Shown: positions 45,161 to 56,372 of the stretch, one piece after another | How positions within the stretch are numbered: position 1 is the stretch's first letter | Layout: each line of letters opens with the position of its first letter | From: Trissonchulus latispiculum | Lineage: Eukaryota; Nematoda; Enoplea; Enoplida; Ironidae | DNA: 64,000 bases | Direction: 5' to 3' | NCBI GenBank assembly: GCA_030248195.1 | Contig: JASAND010020063.1 | Location: forward strand, 40,396-104,395 | The notes under the pieces: model-generated | Told to the model about the DNA's origin: nothing | The model's input: only the letters and a program-made list of their open reading frames with translations | The model's database searches: none | Position numbers and translations under genes: made by a program

Positions 45161-45485
45161 ATGATTTTAGAAATTGAAGGATGATTTTAGAAATTGATAG
45201 TTTGGCAGGAAAAATTATTTAACGTCCGCAAAAATTAAATTAATGATAATCCTCATTTTGTATCCAACACAATATAGATGCACATCCTCATAGATGCAGT
45301 CGTTAGTGCTTGATTGCGGGAGTTTCACTGGCCGGCCGCGGCCCGGTGAATAACCTCTAAGATACTGATTTCCGGATGGTATATTAGATCCGGCTTCACT
45401 GTTCCTTTTCGTAAGAAAATTAAACTGTGTGTCGATCTGCAGAAAAATTACTAAATGTTGTATATAAACACTGTGTTAGTCGAAC

Positions 45486-45900
45486 CAAGAGTACATAATA
45501 ACTAAGAGTGTGACAAGCGTCACACTCTTAGTTACTAAGCTCGGGACATCATCTGCACGATAACGGCCCACCCTCCCCCCCACAAATTAGACCCCAGTGA
45601 CCCCCCCCCCCACAAATGAGTACCTAGTACACATTTGTGTACCATCACTCGCTTGTATCTTTATGTGTTGAAGCTCGAAAGTGGCCAGCTGCTGATAGAA
45701 CGTTTTTGACTTCAACACATAAAGATAGAAGCGAGTGATGGTACACAAATGTGTACTAGGTCCTCATTTGTGGGGGGGGGGGGGGTCACTGGGGTCTAAT
45801 TTGTGGGGGGGGGGGTGGGCCGTTATCGTGCAGATGATGTCCCGAGCTTAGTAACTAAGAGTGTGACGCTTGTCACACTCTTAGTTATTATGTACTCTTG
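45486..45900. mobile_element. near-perfect 415-bp palindrome, CAAGAGTACATAAT family
   Basis: CAAGAGTACATAAT to ATTATGTACTCTTG; flanked by GTCGAAC on both sides (45479-45485, 45901-45907). The related unit at about 44670 has the same site uninterrupted (TTAGTCGAACTAG), which proves insertion. Arms carry CACTCTTAGTTACTAAGCTC, CGATAACGGCCCACC and CCCCCACAAAT words. Confidence 0.92.
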
Positions 45901-46714
45901 GTCGAACTAAGATTAATGGATTAATATTCTTTTTTGGTTAGCCAAATGTTTTGAAATTTTTGGCAAAATTTTAGGTTTGAACATCATTTCCCTTAGCCGA
46001 ACATAAGATACAGTAAACTGGTGATTTGCAGATGGGTGCACAAACCACATTAAAGCCTCTACTTCAAATCGTCAGCATTTTTAATATCAGATCAACACTT
46101 ACAGACTAAAACTGTGTTGTTTATATTTTTTGATTTGTTCTGATTGAGTAAGAAAATTTAGAAATTGAAAGATGATTTTAGAAATTAAAAGATGATTTTA
46201 GAAATTGATAGTTTGGCAGGAAAAATTATTTAACGTTCACATAAATTAAATTAGAGATAATGTCCTCAATTTCTGCCCAACACAATATAGATGCACACTC
46301 TCAGATACATACAGTCGTTAGTGCTTGATTTCGGAAGTTTCACTGGGCGGCCGCGGCCGGTGAATAACTTCTAAGATGTTTATTTCCGGATGATATATTA
46401 GAAAAAATAGGTACAGGCGTTCACTGACTGCGCAGGCCAATTAAAACCAGTTTTTCTACGACGTGTGTAAAAAAATGCAGCTCCAGCTTCCAAACGATAG
46501 CCCTCCTCAATGCATGTGCAGTTTTGTCCTACTCTGGACGCTGGAGCAGAAAGATGCTGTTGAAGAGGAAGAGCGTAGAGTATGAAACTAAATCCGAGGC
46601 TAAACGTGGATGTTTTGAAGGCCTAGAGTATTTTATTGCTGTTGTCAAATAAAACTGCAGGTTGTGAATTAAACATGATCTCATTTTCTTTGGTATCCAG
46701 CAACCGTAGGAGAA

Positions 46715-47935
46715 GTGGGTCTTGTCTGGATTACCCCCTACCCTCGAATTCTTAAAGGCTTGAGCATTTGAGCAAAAATTTGGTATGGGTACGTTTTCGG
46801 GATCAAGTAAACAATCTCCCCCCCAAATTCTCAAGTAAGCTATCTCCCCCCAACGCTATAAATCTTTCAGAACTTAAACAATTTAGCTCAAATTTTGTGT
46901 GGATGCATTCCAACACATGTCTGATTGATTATTTTAAAATTTTAAAAATTTTAAATTTTTAAGTTTTTAAGGGGGGACCAAGGGGAATCAAAACATTTTT
47001 TGTCCTCAATTTTGCTGAAACATTGTGTATAGGGGTTTTCGGGCTCGTAGTACACGAATCTGAAGTCGGTTTTTCGATTCAGCTTTCCGTTAGCTCAGTT
47101 TAAGCTAAAATAGTAAGCTTAAGATGTAAGCTTGCACTGAAATAACGAAAAGCTGAATCGAAAAACCGACTTCAGATTCGTGTTCTACGTCCCCGAAAAC
47201 CCCTATACACAATGTTTCAGCAAAATTGAGGACAAAAAATTTTTTGATTCCCCTTGTTTCCCCCCCCCCCCTTCAAAAACTTAAAATTTTATTTCCAATC
47301 AATCAGACATGCGTTGGAATGCATCCACACAAAATTTGAGCTAAATTGGTTAAGTTTTGTTAAAGTTAACATTAAGTAAACTATCTCTCCCCCCAATTGA
47401 GGCTGGGGGGGGGGGAGATTGTTTACTTGATCCCGTTTTCGACCACACTGAGTTCAAATATCGCAAAATGTTTCCATTTCGCGAATTTCGAGTTTTTTCG
47501 ATTCGTAAGCGGGGCAGCCGAAAAATTTTTGTCTTCGGTTTTGCGAAAAAGGTGTATCTAGTAATTTTCTGGGCCGAAGGACACGAATCTGAGTCTGTTT
47601 CTGGATTCAGCTTTCCGTTAGCTCAGTACAAGCTTCTATTATAAGCTTAACTGTATAACTGAACGAAGGGTAAGCTGAATCGGTTAACGGATTTCATGTA
47701 CCATGGACAAGAAAACCTCTATCTACAGCTTTTCAATTGAATCGGAGATAAAAGTCTTTCAATTTTCCTTGGTAACCCCTTGCGAATCGAAAAAATTGAA
47801 CTTCGCGAAATCGAAAAATATTGCTATGTTTGAAGTTTGAACTCAACATGGTCGATACATACAAATACAGACCCATACAAAATTTTAGCTCACCTAGTGA
47901 CATTTGAACGATTTATACGAGACAAAACCAGAGAA
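46715..47935. repeat. GATTACCC foldback repeat, interrupted
   Basis: GGATTACCCCCTACCCTCGA at the left, then GGTATGGGTACGTTTTC. It resumes at 47435 with GTTTTCGACCACACTGAGTT as in the 22.5 kb copy. Diverged right arm to about 47.93 kb. Confidence 0.6.
46799..47434. mobile_element. 636-bp palindromic element with 6-bp target duplication
   Basis: GGGATCAAGTAAACAATCTC at the left and the exact complement at the right. GTTTTC on both sides (46793-46798, 47435-47440) matches the uninterrupted copies. Inner arms (GGGGGGACCAAGGGGAATC, TATAGGGGTTTTCGGG, AAAAACCGACTTCAGATTCG) are strongly complementary around a centre near 47115. Confidence 0.8.
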
Positions 47936-48029
47936 GTTTGCTTAGTATAGAGTTATAAAGATTACCGTGCGTAAATCAGGATTGTGCTTTTTGACATAGC
48001 CAGATTTGGAACTAATGTAAGGTGGTGGT

Positions 48030-48330
48030 ATCCTCTTATGCAGTGCTTTTGCTGTGATTTCATAAAACAATATAACTTTCGTAATTTTGGGAGTTGGAAA
48101 GAGCTTTACACATCGTTTTAAAGCTTATAATAAGGACATTCAAATGAGCTTAGGAAACTAGTATAATCAGCAACAAAATTCACAAAAAATTTCTGAAATA
48201 GTGGCTAAATATAGACGAAAAATTTTGAACATCGATTGCTCATAGCTGTAGAAATCGGCCAATGGTTCTTTTTGTGCCATGATATGAAGGACATATGGGC
48301 CGAGGCCCGAGAGACCTGTTGTTTGGCTCA
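48030..48330 (+). repeat. dispersed repeat, relative at 57.80-58.17 kb
   Basis: Shared blocks: AATTTTGGGAGT, CATCGTTTTAAAGCTT, GAACATCGATT and GTGCCATGATATGAAG with GCATATGGGC. No coding potential recognised. Confidence 0.7.
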
Positions 48331-48409
48331 TCAGGTCTTAACGTTCGATTATCTTTTGGCCTAAGAATGCGGGAATGGTTCCAGAATGTAAAAGAGCACG
48401 GAAATAGAG

Positions 48410-48722
48410 TATGTCGTCAGTTATAATATACGTAAAAAATTAATTTCGTAAGTTATAGTAAACGTAAAAGATTAAAGCCGTGTGAGTCAAAAATACTCGA
48501 AAGAAAACCAGCACTTTATAACTTTTTGTGTTCTAAAGATGCAGTGATTGCATATCCAAAACTGAGATAAGCTCTAATCTATGTAAAAGATTAGTTTCGT
48601 AAGTTATAGTATATGTATGTAAAAGATTAAAGCCGTATGAGTCAAAACTACCGGAAAAGAAACCAGCACGTTAAAGCTTATCTCAATTTTGGATATGCAA
48701 TCACTGCATCTTTAGAACACAT
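48410..48722. repeat. direct and inverted local repeats
   Basis: GTAAGTTATAGTA with AAAGATTAAAGCCGT is doubled (48448 and 48598). TGTGTTCTAAAGATGCAGTG with ATTGCATATCCAAAA (48527 on) is inverted at 48670-48722. Confidence 0.7.
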
Positions 48723-48926
48723 TGCACAGATTTTGCAAAGTGTATGAAACCTCGATGAAAGTCAAACGTTGGACTAGGATCCAGCTCTGATCGCCATCTA
48801 GTCACTAGTCACTATCCAACCAAATCGACCTGAGAACACTAGCGGATCTCAAAAACTTTCAGTGTAGTTTAGCAACTAGACTCGAGAACTCAAAAATATT
48901 TTATGAAACTGGCCCCATCATCGAAC

Positions 48927-49425
48927 TAGTGATGTTTCAGTAACTGAAACTGCAACTTAAACTCAAACTATATTAGGAAAAGTTTTGAAACGGAAATTCA
49001 GGGGAATAGTATTGTGCACCGGCCCTGCCTAGACCGGCTGGCTGGCGGTCGGCCCAGGTCCTGAGTGGGCCGGCGGCCGCCGTCCGAGAACAGGCCGGCC
49101 GGTACCAACCAGGCCGGTCAAATATTGGACGACCGAACGACCGGTGACAGTTTCCGCGGTTTATAGCCTTAAACTTGCTAAAATCTGCCTTGAAAACTAT
49201 CAAAAATCTTATATTTTTACTTGAATTTTGAATGGCCAGCGAAAACTGGGATCGGCCGGCGTTGCGAACCGGGCCGGCTGGCCCACGAAAAATTGGGCCG
49301 GTGAACAACACTACAGGGGAAACTGAAATTATTGTAGAACGACGACCCGAAACTAAGCTGAAACGCCTGAAACTAGTTTGAGTTCCGAACTAAAATCAAT
49401 TTCAGAATTTTCTGAGGGAGTTCAG
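48927..49425. mobile_element. degraded GAAACT-word hAT-like element, interrupted
   Basis: TAGTGATGTTTCAGTAACTG start as in 56373. Loose GAAACT words continue on both sides of the inserted GGCCGG element. The right end is not defined. Confidence 0.5.
49007..49313. mobile_element. hAT-like element filled with GGCCGG words (inverted relative of 32733)
   Basis: 307 bp, TAGTATTGTGCACCGGCCC to GGGCCGGTGAACAACACTA; perfect 8-bp target duplication CAGGGGAA (48999-49006, 49314-49321). The middle GCTAAAATCTGCCTTGAAAA with CTATCAAAAATCTTA matches 32733-33019 in reverse. Confidence 0.92.
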
Positions 49426-49473
49426 GTGCTGAATGCTGGATAGGGAGATTTTCTGAATGAAATGTAGGTAACT

Positions 49474-49598
49474 AGTGTTGGGCGTCGGTCGGATCTCTCG
49501 TCGGTCAAGCCAATAGTCTTGACCGGACTTTGGTCGTTGACTGTGTCCAGTGTCCCACCGCGAATTGGCCCTCTCCCGGACAACAGCCAATGACCGGC
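49474..49598. mobile_element. hAT-like element with GTCGGTC words, interrupted
   Basis: TAGTGTTGGGCGTCGGTCGG start, then GTCGGTC / GACCGG words. Split by the CAGGG element; remnants continue at 51336-51359 (CCGGCCAACGGACAGCCAAC). Confidence 0.5.
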
Positions 49599-51335
49599 CA
49601 GGGCTTTTTTGGTTTTCGGATTTGCGTCAACCTTGCGCCCCGCTAAGCTTAAGTTGCGCCCGGTTAAGAAATGTTGCGTCCAGGTAGAATTTTTGTTTTA
49701 TCGTGTTTTCAGTGCAAAAAATTGTTTTATTTATAAAATTTTGATGATTTCTTTAGTGTAACACTGTTTCTGCTTAAAATGCACGATTACAAGGGTACCT
49801 ATAGGATATAGATGCAGGGAATGTACACGGCGGGGGGTCTGGGGGGCGGAGCCCCCCCAGAAGTTGAAGAAATTTTTGCAATTCCAGAATAATCCGTAAT
49901 GGAAATGTTTAAAAAGATTTTATTTGGCACCTGTTGCATCTAACGCAATACCTTCAGTAATTTTCAATATTATTGGCACACATTCCGATATTTCAATGTT
50001 ATAATATAGTTAAACTAATTAATGTATTATAAATTAAGAGTGAGAGCTACTGATCCCTGAAAACAGCATTGGAAGTAGAGCACGGGGGGGTCTGGGGGGC
50101 AGAGCCCCCCAGAAGTTGGAGATTTTTTGCAATTACGGATTAAATCCGTAATAGAAATGTTTAAAAGAATAATTTGGTATCTCTTACATTTCATTCTTGG
50201 CGTAAATTGCAACTGTAAATTTTTGTATTTTGAATAAAGTCAGTACAGTATCAGTAAACAAGAGTTGTAGCGTGGTGTAGCATTATTCTTCAAAAATGTG
50301 TTAAAAGCTCACATGTTCACGATTATGCACATTGTATAATAATTTACTTATTGATGTGAAATTTTCGAGTTCAAAAAGATACATGGATGCAGGTGGACAA
50401 CGACTTAACAAATAACATTGAGACATGATCTGGCACCTTGGCATTCCATGACAGAGCGGGAAGGAAAACGCCAGGGGCCTGGCGGCGGAGCCCCCAGAAC
50501 TCAAAGAAATTTTTGGAAAACACGGAAAAATTGGTACTAGAAATATTTAAACTTTTTACTCTTTTAGACAAATCTCTAATTCGACAAAACGCGCTTAGTG
50601 CTGGTGCCGAAGTCTGGGATAACTTCGGTATCTGGCCAAAATTAATGTCGCACTTCGAAATGACACCGGAGCGCGATAGAGGACGTCGAAAGTGTCAAAT
50701 TGGTACCAAAACTGGCTCGGTTGGGCTAATAATTCGAAACTTTTACTGCTTGAAATTTTTAAAAACCAGCCGAAGTTACCCAATTTTACTATTAACGCTA
50801 GTTACAATAAATTCATCGTAAAATGCACGTACATAGGCCTTTTGTATTTGAAAATTTTAGAAAAATGGTAGTCTTGCATTATGTAATTCAAATTGCAATT
50901 TATGTATTTTTTGCGAAAAACGTTTTTTGGAAGAACCAAAAAATTTGGATATTCTGCGATTATGACTCTAGTAAGATCTATATTTATTGAAGTGAAATGT
51001 ATGAGTCCGAAAAGATCTGACATGGATGCAGGTGGACAAATAATAAATAACGTAACAAATAACATTGAGTAACATTGAGGCATGACCTTGCACCTTGGCA
51101 TTCCTTGACAAAGTGGGAAACAGCGGGGGTCTGGGGGCGGAGCCGCCCCCAGGACCCGAAGAAATTTTTGGAAAAAACGGAAATATTGGTACTGGAAACA
51201 TTTAAAGTTTTTACTCTTACAAAAGTTAATTTCTCCCGAAATAATGTTGCGTCTAGCTTGCGTCCCGTTAAAATTTCATTGCGTCCAGATAAGAAACTTT
51301 GCGTCCAGACGCACATCTGGACGCAAAAAACCCTG
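49599..51335. mobile_element. 1.74-kb hAT-like element with TTGCGTCCAG words and four GC hairpins
   Basis: CAGGGCTTTTTTGG at the left, GCAAAAAACCCTG at the right; 8-bp target duplication TGACCGGC (49591-49598, 51336-51343). Subterminal words TTGCGTCCAG, TTGCGCCCGGTTAAG and TTGCGTCCCGTTAA are clustered in the first 90 and last 95 bp. No transposase frame. The middle carries four copies of a GGGGTCTGGGGGCGGAGCCC-type hairpin. Confidence 0.8.
49831..51160. repeat. four dispersed copies of a GTCTGGGGGCGGAGCCCCCAGA hairpin repeat
   Basis: Copies near 49832-49862, 50083-50114, 50470-50498 and 51122-51153. Each reads as a G-rich arm, CGGAG, a C-rich arm and AGAA, and is followed by GAAATTTTTGNAA-type text. 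Arms are 6-9 bp; length differences on one arm are often matched on the other. Confidence 0.75.
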
Positions 51336-51359
51336 TGACCGGCCAACGGACAGCCAACC

Positions 51360-51455
51360 CAGAGTTGTATGCGGGCGCGGGTACCCGCGGGGCGGGGCGG
51401 GGCGGGCCGAATTTTACTACCCGCGCGGGCCGATGCGTGGCGATTTTGGCTACTT
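51360..51455. repeat. GCGGGCC-word element fragment
   Basis: CAGAGTTGTATGCGGGCGCG, then GGTACCCGCGGGGCGGGGCG and GCGGGCCG words. The right end is not found. Confidence 0.6.
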
Positions 51456-51754
51456 TCCTGGGCTAATTTTGCTTTCTAGAAATTTCATACATACCAAATC
51501 ATATACAAAAGGAGGCAATATTTCAGTATTTTAAACATTATATACTTGACTTCGTTATATGCCATTCGATACCTTCAGCATGCACTACATACTCAGTTAG
51601 CATTATCAACGTAGCGAGTAATAACCTGTAGCTGTCGAGTAAAACATATAAACCCATGAAAACTACAGGTTTTATTTGTATTGATAATGTACAAGTCTAA
51701 CTTGTAATCTATTATACCAAAGTATCTCTTGAGAAAAACAACGATGTCCTGTAG

Positions 51755-51759
<5 letters not shown>

Positions 51760-51840
<81 letters not shown>

Positions 51841-51843
51841 TAT
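51760..51843. repeat. (TA)n microsatellite
   Basis: About 84 bp of TA dinucleotides with one TG interruption. Confidence 0.95.
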
Positions 51844-51901
51844 CAAGGCTGTTGCGCGGGGTTTTCCAAAAAATAGGAATAAAAATAGGAATTTTACCAT
51901 C

Positions 51902-52104
51902 TATGGAGAAATTTAGAGTTAAATATATTGCACGACTAGCTGATAGCAGAGCAAACTTCAATGCATCAAAAAACTTCAACCAAGATAAACCGTCATACGA
52001 TAAAGTAGTCAAACAAAGTTCCGTTTTTAGAATAGTTACTGTTTTCGGTATAACGGTTTAAATCTCTTTAAGCTTCATGTTTCTTTATTCTTTCATTCTT
52101 GACA
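51902..52104 (-). repeat. 3' LTR of BEL/Pao element 2
   Basis: 203 bp, sense start TGTCAAGAATGAAAG. The pol stop codon lies about 37 nt inside it. Confidence 0.8.
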
Positions 52105-54080
52105 TCTTCCGCCCCGGCGTTAGCGGTAGCCTGGGTGTTAAAGTCACCAGTTATTGGGTCCTCCATTTCCAGTGGAACCAGTTCCTTGACGGCCCGTCTT
52201 GATTGGGAACCATTTGCCAGTTGAACCTTAACGTAGCGTATAGGGCCATCAGACGAGGGCAAAAGTTCCACGATTTTGGCTAGCTTCCAGCTATTTCGTG
52301 GAGTGTCGGCCTTGATCAGGTATACTTTATCGACCACTGGAGCCCAATCTCTTTCCCCTTTCTTGACCTTAAAATAGATCTGTTGAGCGGACCTGAGTTC
52401 TTGCAGGTACTGCCTGCTCCATAACTTCCAAAACTGATGAAGCCTTTTCTGAATCATCGCGAAGTGCTGGAGCATAGCATTTACTATTAAGCATAGGACT
52501 TTAATATCGATGATATCGTCACCGACATCGATTAGTGGGCGACAGTTCAAAGTCGCCTCAATCTCACAAATAGTGGTGTGCAAGACATCATCGGACGCCT
52601 TGACTTTCCAAAGGGTTTTCCGTAGTGCCCTTTTTATGAGGGACACGAGGCGTTCGTAGAATCCTCCGAACCATGGAGATGACTCTGGGATAAATTTCCA
52701 TGTAGTTCGCTTAGCTGCGAAGAAGCTTTCCAGCTTTTCCATTGCCTCTGCGGAAATGCTCTTGTCAAATATGGTGCTCAGCATCTCCGAGGCGCAGGTG
52801 AAGTATTTGGCATTGTCGGATATGAGGCTGACTGGGGTTCCTCTTCTCGAGATGAATCTCTATGGCGTTTAGTGCTGATTCCGCAGTTGCATCGGGTACA
52901 ATCTCAAGATGCACTGCCCTAGTTGTGCAGCACGTAAACAGAAAGATCCATCTTTTCTGGAATTGTTGTCCTTGGGTTGTCTTTACGTACAGTGGCCCGA
53001 TATAATCGACCCCTGTGTGGGTAAAGGCCGGTGCTTGAGTAAGCCGTTCCTTTGGAAGAGGTCCCATCCTAGGGGGTTTTAGAGGACCTCCTTCTGTCTT
53101 CTGGCAGAGTGGACAGGATCTGATAACTTTCTTTGTTTGGGACAGGCCTTGCGGTATCCAGTAACTTTTCCGGATGTGGGAAAGGGTAGCCTTCGCCCCA
53201 AAGTGATGAACGGCACGGTGAGCGTCTTGAATCACCAGGTTAGTGAACGGATGATTCTTAGGCAAAAGTATCGGAAACTTCGCGTCGTAGTTCAGAGGGG
53301 CATTGGCTAGACGACCACCACAACGCAAGATTCCATTGGACAGGAACAGATCCATCTGCCTGATAAACTGACTGAGTTTTCCTTTCTTCAAGAGCTTCAT
53401 GTGGGCTTTGAACTGATCTTGTGAGTTTTGTATCCATAGCTTAGTTGATACTCTCAGTTCTTCAGCTGTTACTGTAGTTGTGGAAGGTGTCGGTTTTCGT
53501 CTGCACTTAGATATGAAACGTAGGCAGTACGCTGTAATTCGTAGTAGTTTGGGCAAGCTTGAATACTTGCTTGCATTGATTCCCATTACGTTGGTATCCT
53601 GTTGGCAGATCGTCGGAGACTGTTGATCACAGGATAGATAAGCAGCCAACATGGGAGAAGTTGGCAACTGATATTCGCAGATTGGCCAAGTTGTTGGTTC
53701 ATCTTGTAGCCAATTTGGACCTTTGAACCAGAAGCTAGTTGTTCCGAAAATCTTTGCTGATCCTTTGTAGGAAATGCCTCTGGTTGCAAGATCCGCAGGG
53801 TTATCAGCGGATGCTACGTGACCAAATCTGGTGTCTTGGCAGCTTCGAATTTCTTCTACTCTTCTGGTTATGTACGGTTCTGTTGGCTTGGTGCTGACGA
53901 TCCAATTCAAAGCTATCATGGAATCTGTGAAAATGAATTTGGCTTCAACAGGATGTTGTAGCTCCTGTTCCAGGAATGTTAGAACTCTGGACGCAGTAAG
54001 CACTGCTAGCAGCTCTAGGCGGGGTAGTGTTGTAGTTGGCTTCAAGGGCGCTACCCTTGCTTTAGCGAATAGAAAATCTA
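52068..54080 (-). pseudogene. BEL/Pao pol C-terminal region (RNase H, integrase) with one frameshift
   Basis: Two overlapping frames, 54045-52765 and 52784-52068, cover RNase H (LPRLELLAVL, FTDSMIALNWI with the catalytic D), the BEL blocks NPADLATRG and FWFKGPNWL, an HHCC integrase head (HRAVHHFGAKATLSHIRKSY, then CPLCQKTEGG), an integrase core (D in TGVDYIGPLYV, E in WFGGFYERLV) and the C-terminal domain. The frame changes near 52.8 kb, close to where the second catalytic D should be, so the enzyme is probably dead. It differs strongly from element 1 and belongs to another BEL/Pao lineage. Confidence 0.85.
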
Positions 54081-54391
54081 TCAGTCCTGAGCTGGTTCGG
54101 ATGTAGACGACAGTGGCATATGCAAGTGGACTGGCATCTGCAAAGCATACAAGTTGGCAAGGATCATCAGAACGCAGTGGAATGTGGCGAACAAGCTGAA
54201 CTTTGGAGGCTGCTGCCGCAATTGATGTGGATATCTCAATTGAAGTTCAATGGAATCTGTGAAAATGAATTTGGCTTCAACAGGATGTTGTAGCTCCTGT
54301 TCCAGGAATGTTAGAACTCTGGACGCAGTAAGCACTGCTAGCAGCTCTAGGCGGGGTAGTGTTGTAGTTGGCTTCAAGGGCGCTACCCTTG
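54081..54391 (-). pseudogene. duplicated RNase H fragment next to the deletion joint
   Basis: The 144 bp 54250-54393 is a repeat of 53918-54061 (offset 332 bp), so the LPRLELLAVL segment occurs twice and the reading frame is broken between the copies. Confidence 0.75.
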
Positions 54392-54540
54392 CTTCAATGC
54401 ATCAAAAAACTTCAACCAAGATAAACCGTCATACGATAAAGTAGTCAAACAAAGTTCCGTTTTTAGAATAGTTACTGTTTTCGGTATAACGGTTTAAATC
54501 TCTTTAAGCTTCATGTTTCTTTATTCTTTCATTCTTGACA
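54392..54540 (-). repeat. truncated 5' LTR of BEL/Pao element 2
   Basis: The first about 149 bp of the LTR in sense orientation; the remaining 54 bp were lost with the internal deletion. Confidence 0.8.
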
Positions 54541-56372
54541 CCATCAAAAAATAGGAATAAATAGGAACTTTTTGGTCAAAAAATAGGAAAAAATAGGAAT
54601 TCCCAGGCTTAAAAAGAAGGCTTAATTTGTTGTTTTCAGGGGAACGTGAGAGCGATTTTTCTTAGGGGTACTTTTGAAAGCTATGTTTGCCATTTTTAAC
54701 GAAAAACATCGATTTTTAGCCAAAACACGTTGTTTGGATATTTTTAGCAAACAATAGTGATTTTAAGTGAACAATTCCGGCGAAATGGGAAAATTTTGGG
54801 AAATTTTAGTCGTAAAACCTGCTTTTTGGACAATTTTCTTACCCTTTGTTGGCGCTATTTCACGAACCTTGTGGACGACTTCGCCGAGGAGGGGGAAATG
54901 TCCCCCCCTTCCCCAACTGTGCCCACTGCCCATCACTAATAATCAGATTAATATTTGAAGCTGAAATATTTGACCAATCGGCCAATCGGAGCCATGCTAT
55001 TAAGGTGCATACATAGTCGCAAACGGTTAGAGACGCGTGTAGAAGGGACAACCGGAAAAAAGTGGTTTTTTGTTTCGTCCGCAGTTGTCGAAAGAACTCA
55101 CTGGTTTTTGGTAAGTTGGACAATTTTTGAAAAAGCGGGAAAAAATAAAATTTCCCAAAAAGTTTTGAATGTTTCTGAAAAATTTCCAAAATTTTCTAAA
55201 ACTGACTGAATTCATTTATTGTTTATGAATTATATTTATATTGAATATTTATATTGCTTAGAAACCGTTTCAAACCTTAAAGTTATGAAAATTTGCCGAC
55301 TTCTTGGGCCTGCACTTTATTTCTGAATTTCAGAATCTGAAATGACAAAAACTTTTGATCTTGTGCGCACTCATGCTAGCGACAGAAAGAGAAAATTACT
55401 GAAAAAGTCAAAGTCAAAATTACAGTCAAAGTGCTCAAGAAAATTGCTACTGAATCTCAATTTCACAAAAATAGCTATTTTTGCTGGGAACCCAGACCCC
55501 AGACCCTCCGCAATTACTTATATCTCTAATTCGTTATCTTTGGGTTGGATGGAATCTACCATTTCTAAAATGATAGAACTGAATACTAACACCCATGGTT
55601 CGTACGAGTAAGACTAGTGTGGATATGCAACAAGGACAGCATATTCATATTACGAAGGACGTACGTAGGCCCAATTTCCACATATTTTGGGAATAGGAAT
55701 TGAATTTAATCCGTGCTGGCTCATATATAACGAAAAATTTTATAACAGGAAAATGTTGTGGCCACGGTCGTATAAAGCTTTTAATTTTTACACGAAGACT
55801 TGAGTAACCCAAAGCAAAAAATATGTACCAAAAAGGTATTTAATCATAGGTATATATAATCAACCCCCCCAAAATGACAAATTTTCGCGACCCCCCCCCC
55901 CAGGTTTCCAGATTTTTGCTACCCCCCCCCCAGATTTTTTGCCCAGCCACACCTATGTCTATTATATCTAATGTAAGTTGGAGGACTAATATAAGCAAAG
56001 GTGAAACGATGACGTTTAAAAAACAAGGAAAATAGTTGCGCCGAAGGCGCAAAATTTTTCTAAAAATTTATTTTGTCGTTCAAAGTTTAAAGTAAATTTT
56101 GTGTTCTGTTCAACAAAAATAACCAAGATGCCAATGAAAATTTACACTTTACACTGGTCAAATATATACAAAAAAATAGGAAAAAATAGGAATTTCGGCT
56201 AAAAATAGGAATAAATAGGAATGTCTCGAAAAAATAGGAAAAAATAGGAAAAATAGGAACCGCAACAGGCCTGATATATATAGTCGAAACTTATTTCTCA
56301 TCTACAAACTTGAATCCTGTGGTTTCTAAATGAACTTTATTTAAGTGTTTAGCACTGAAAGTGGGGGTCAGC

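Larger units (their letters stand above)
44570..46400 (+). repeat. tandem duplication, two units of about 0.8 kb
   Basis: Unit A (about 44575-45385) and unit B (about 45390-46400) share CTTCACTGTTCCTTTTCGTA, CCTCTACTTCAAATCGT-type text, GATAGTTTGGCAGGAAAAAT and TTTCCGGATG. Unit A alone carries the 44941-45160 tRNA-bearing insertion. Unit B alone carries the 415-bp foldback element. Confidence 0.8.
51902..54540 (-). mobile_element. second internally deleted BEL/Pao LTR retrotransposon
   Basis: Flanked by CCATC on both sides (51897-51901, 54541-54545). The complete 3' LTR is 203 bp (51902-52104). The 5' LTR is cut short (54540 back to about 54392) and identical to the 3' LTR where they overlap. 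It runs straight into the end of RNase H, so gag, protease, reverse transcriptase and part of RNase H are gone. Confidence 0.88.
51844..56273. mobile_element. hAT-like element with AATAGGAA words, hosting a BEL element
   Basis: CAAGGCTGTTGCG at the left, CGCAACAGGCCTG at the right (two mismatches). Flanked by ATATATAT on both sides, which is weak evidence in a TA repeat. AAAAATAGGAATAAAAATAGG arrays adjoin both ends. The BEL element inserted in the left array (51902-54540). About 1.8 kb remains without it, with no recognised protein; a 89-codon frame at 55342-55611 has no motif. Confidence 0.65.
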
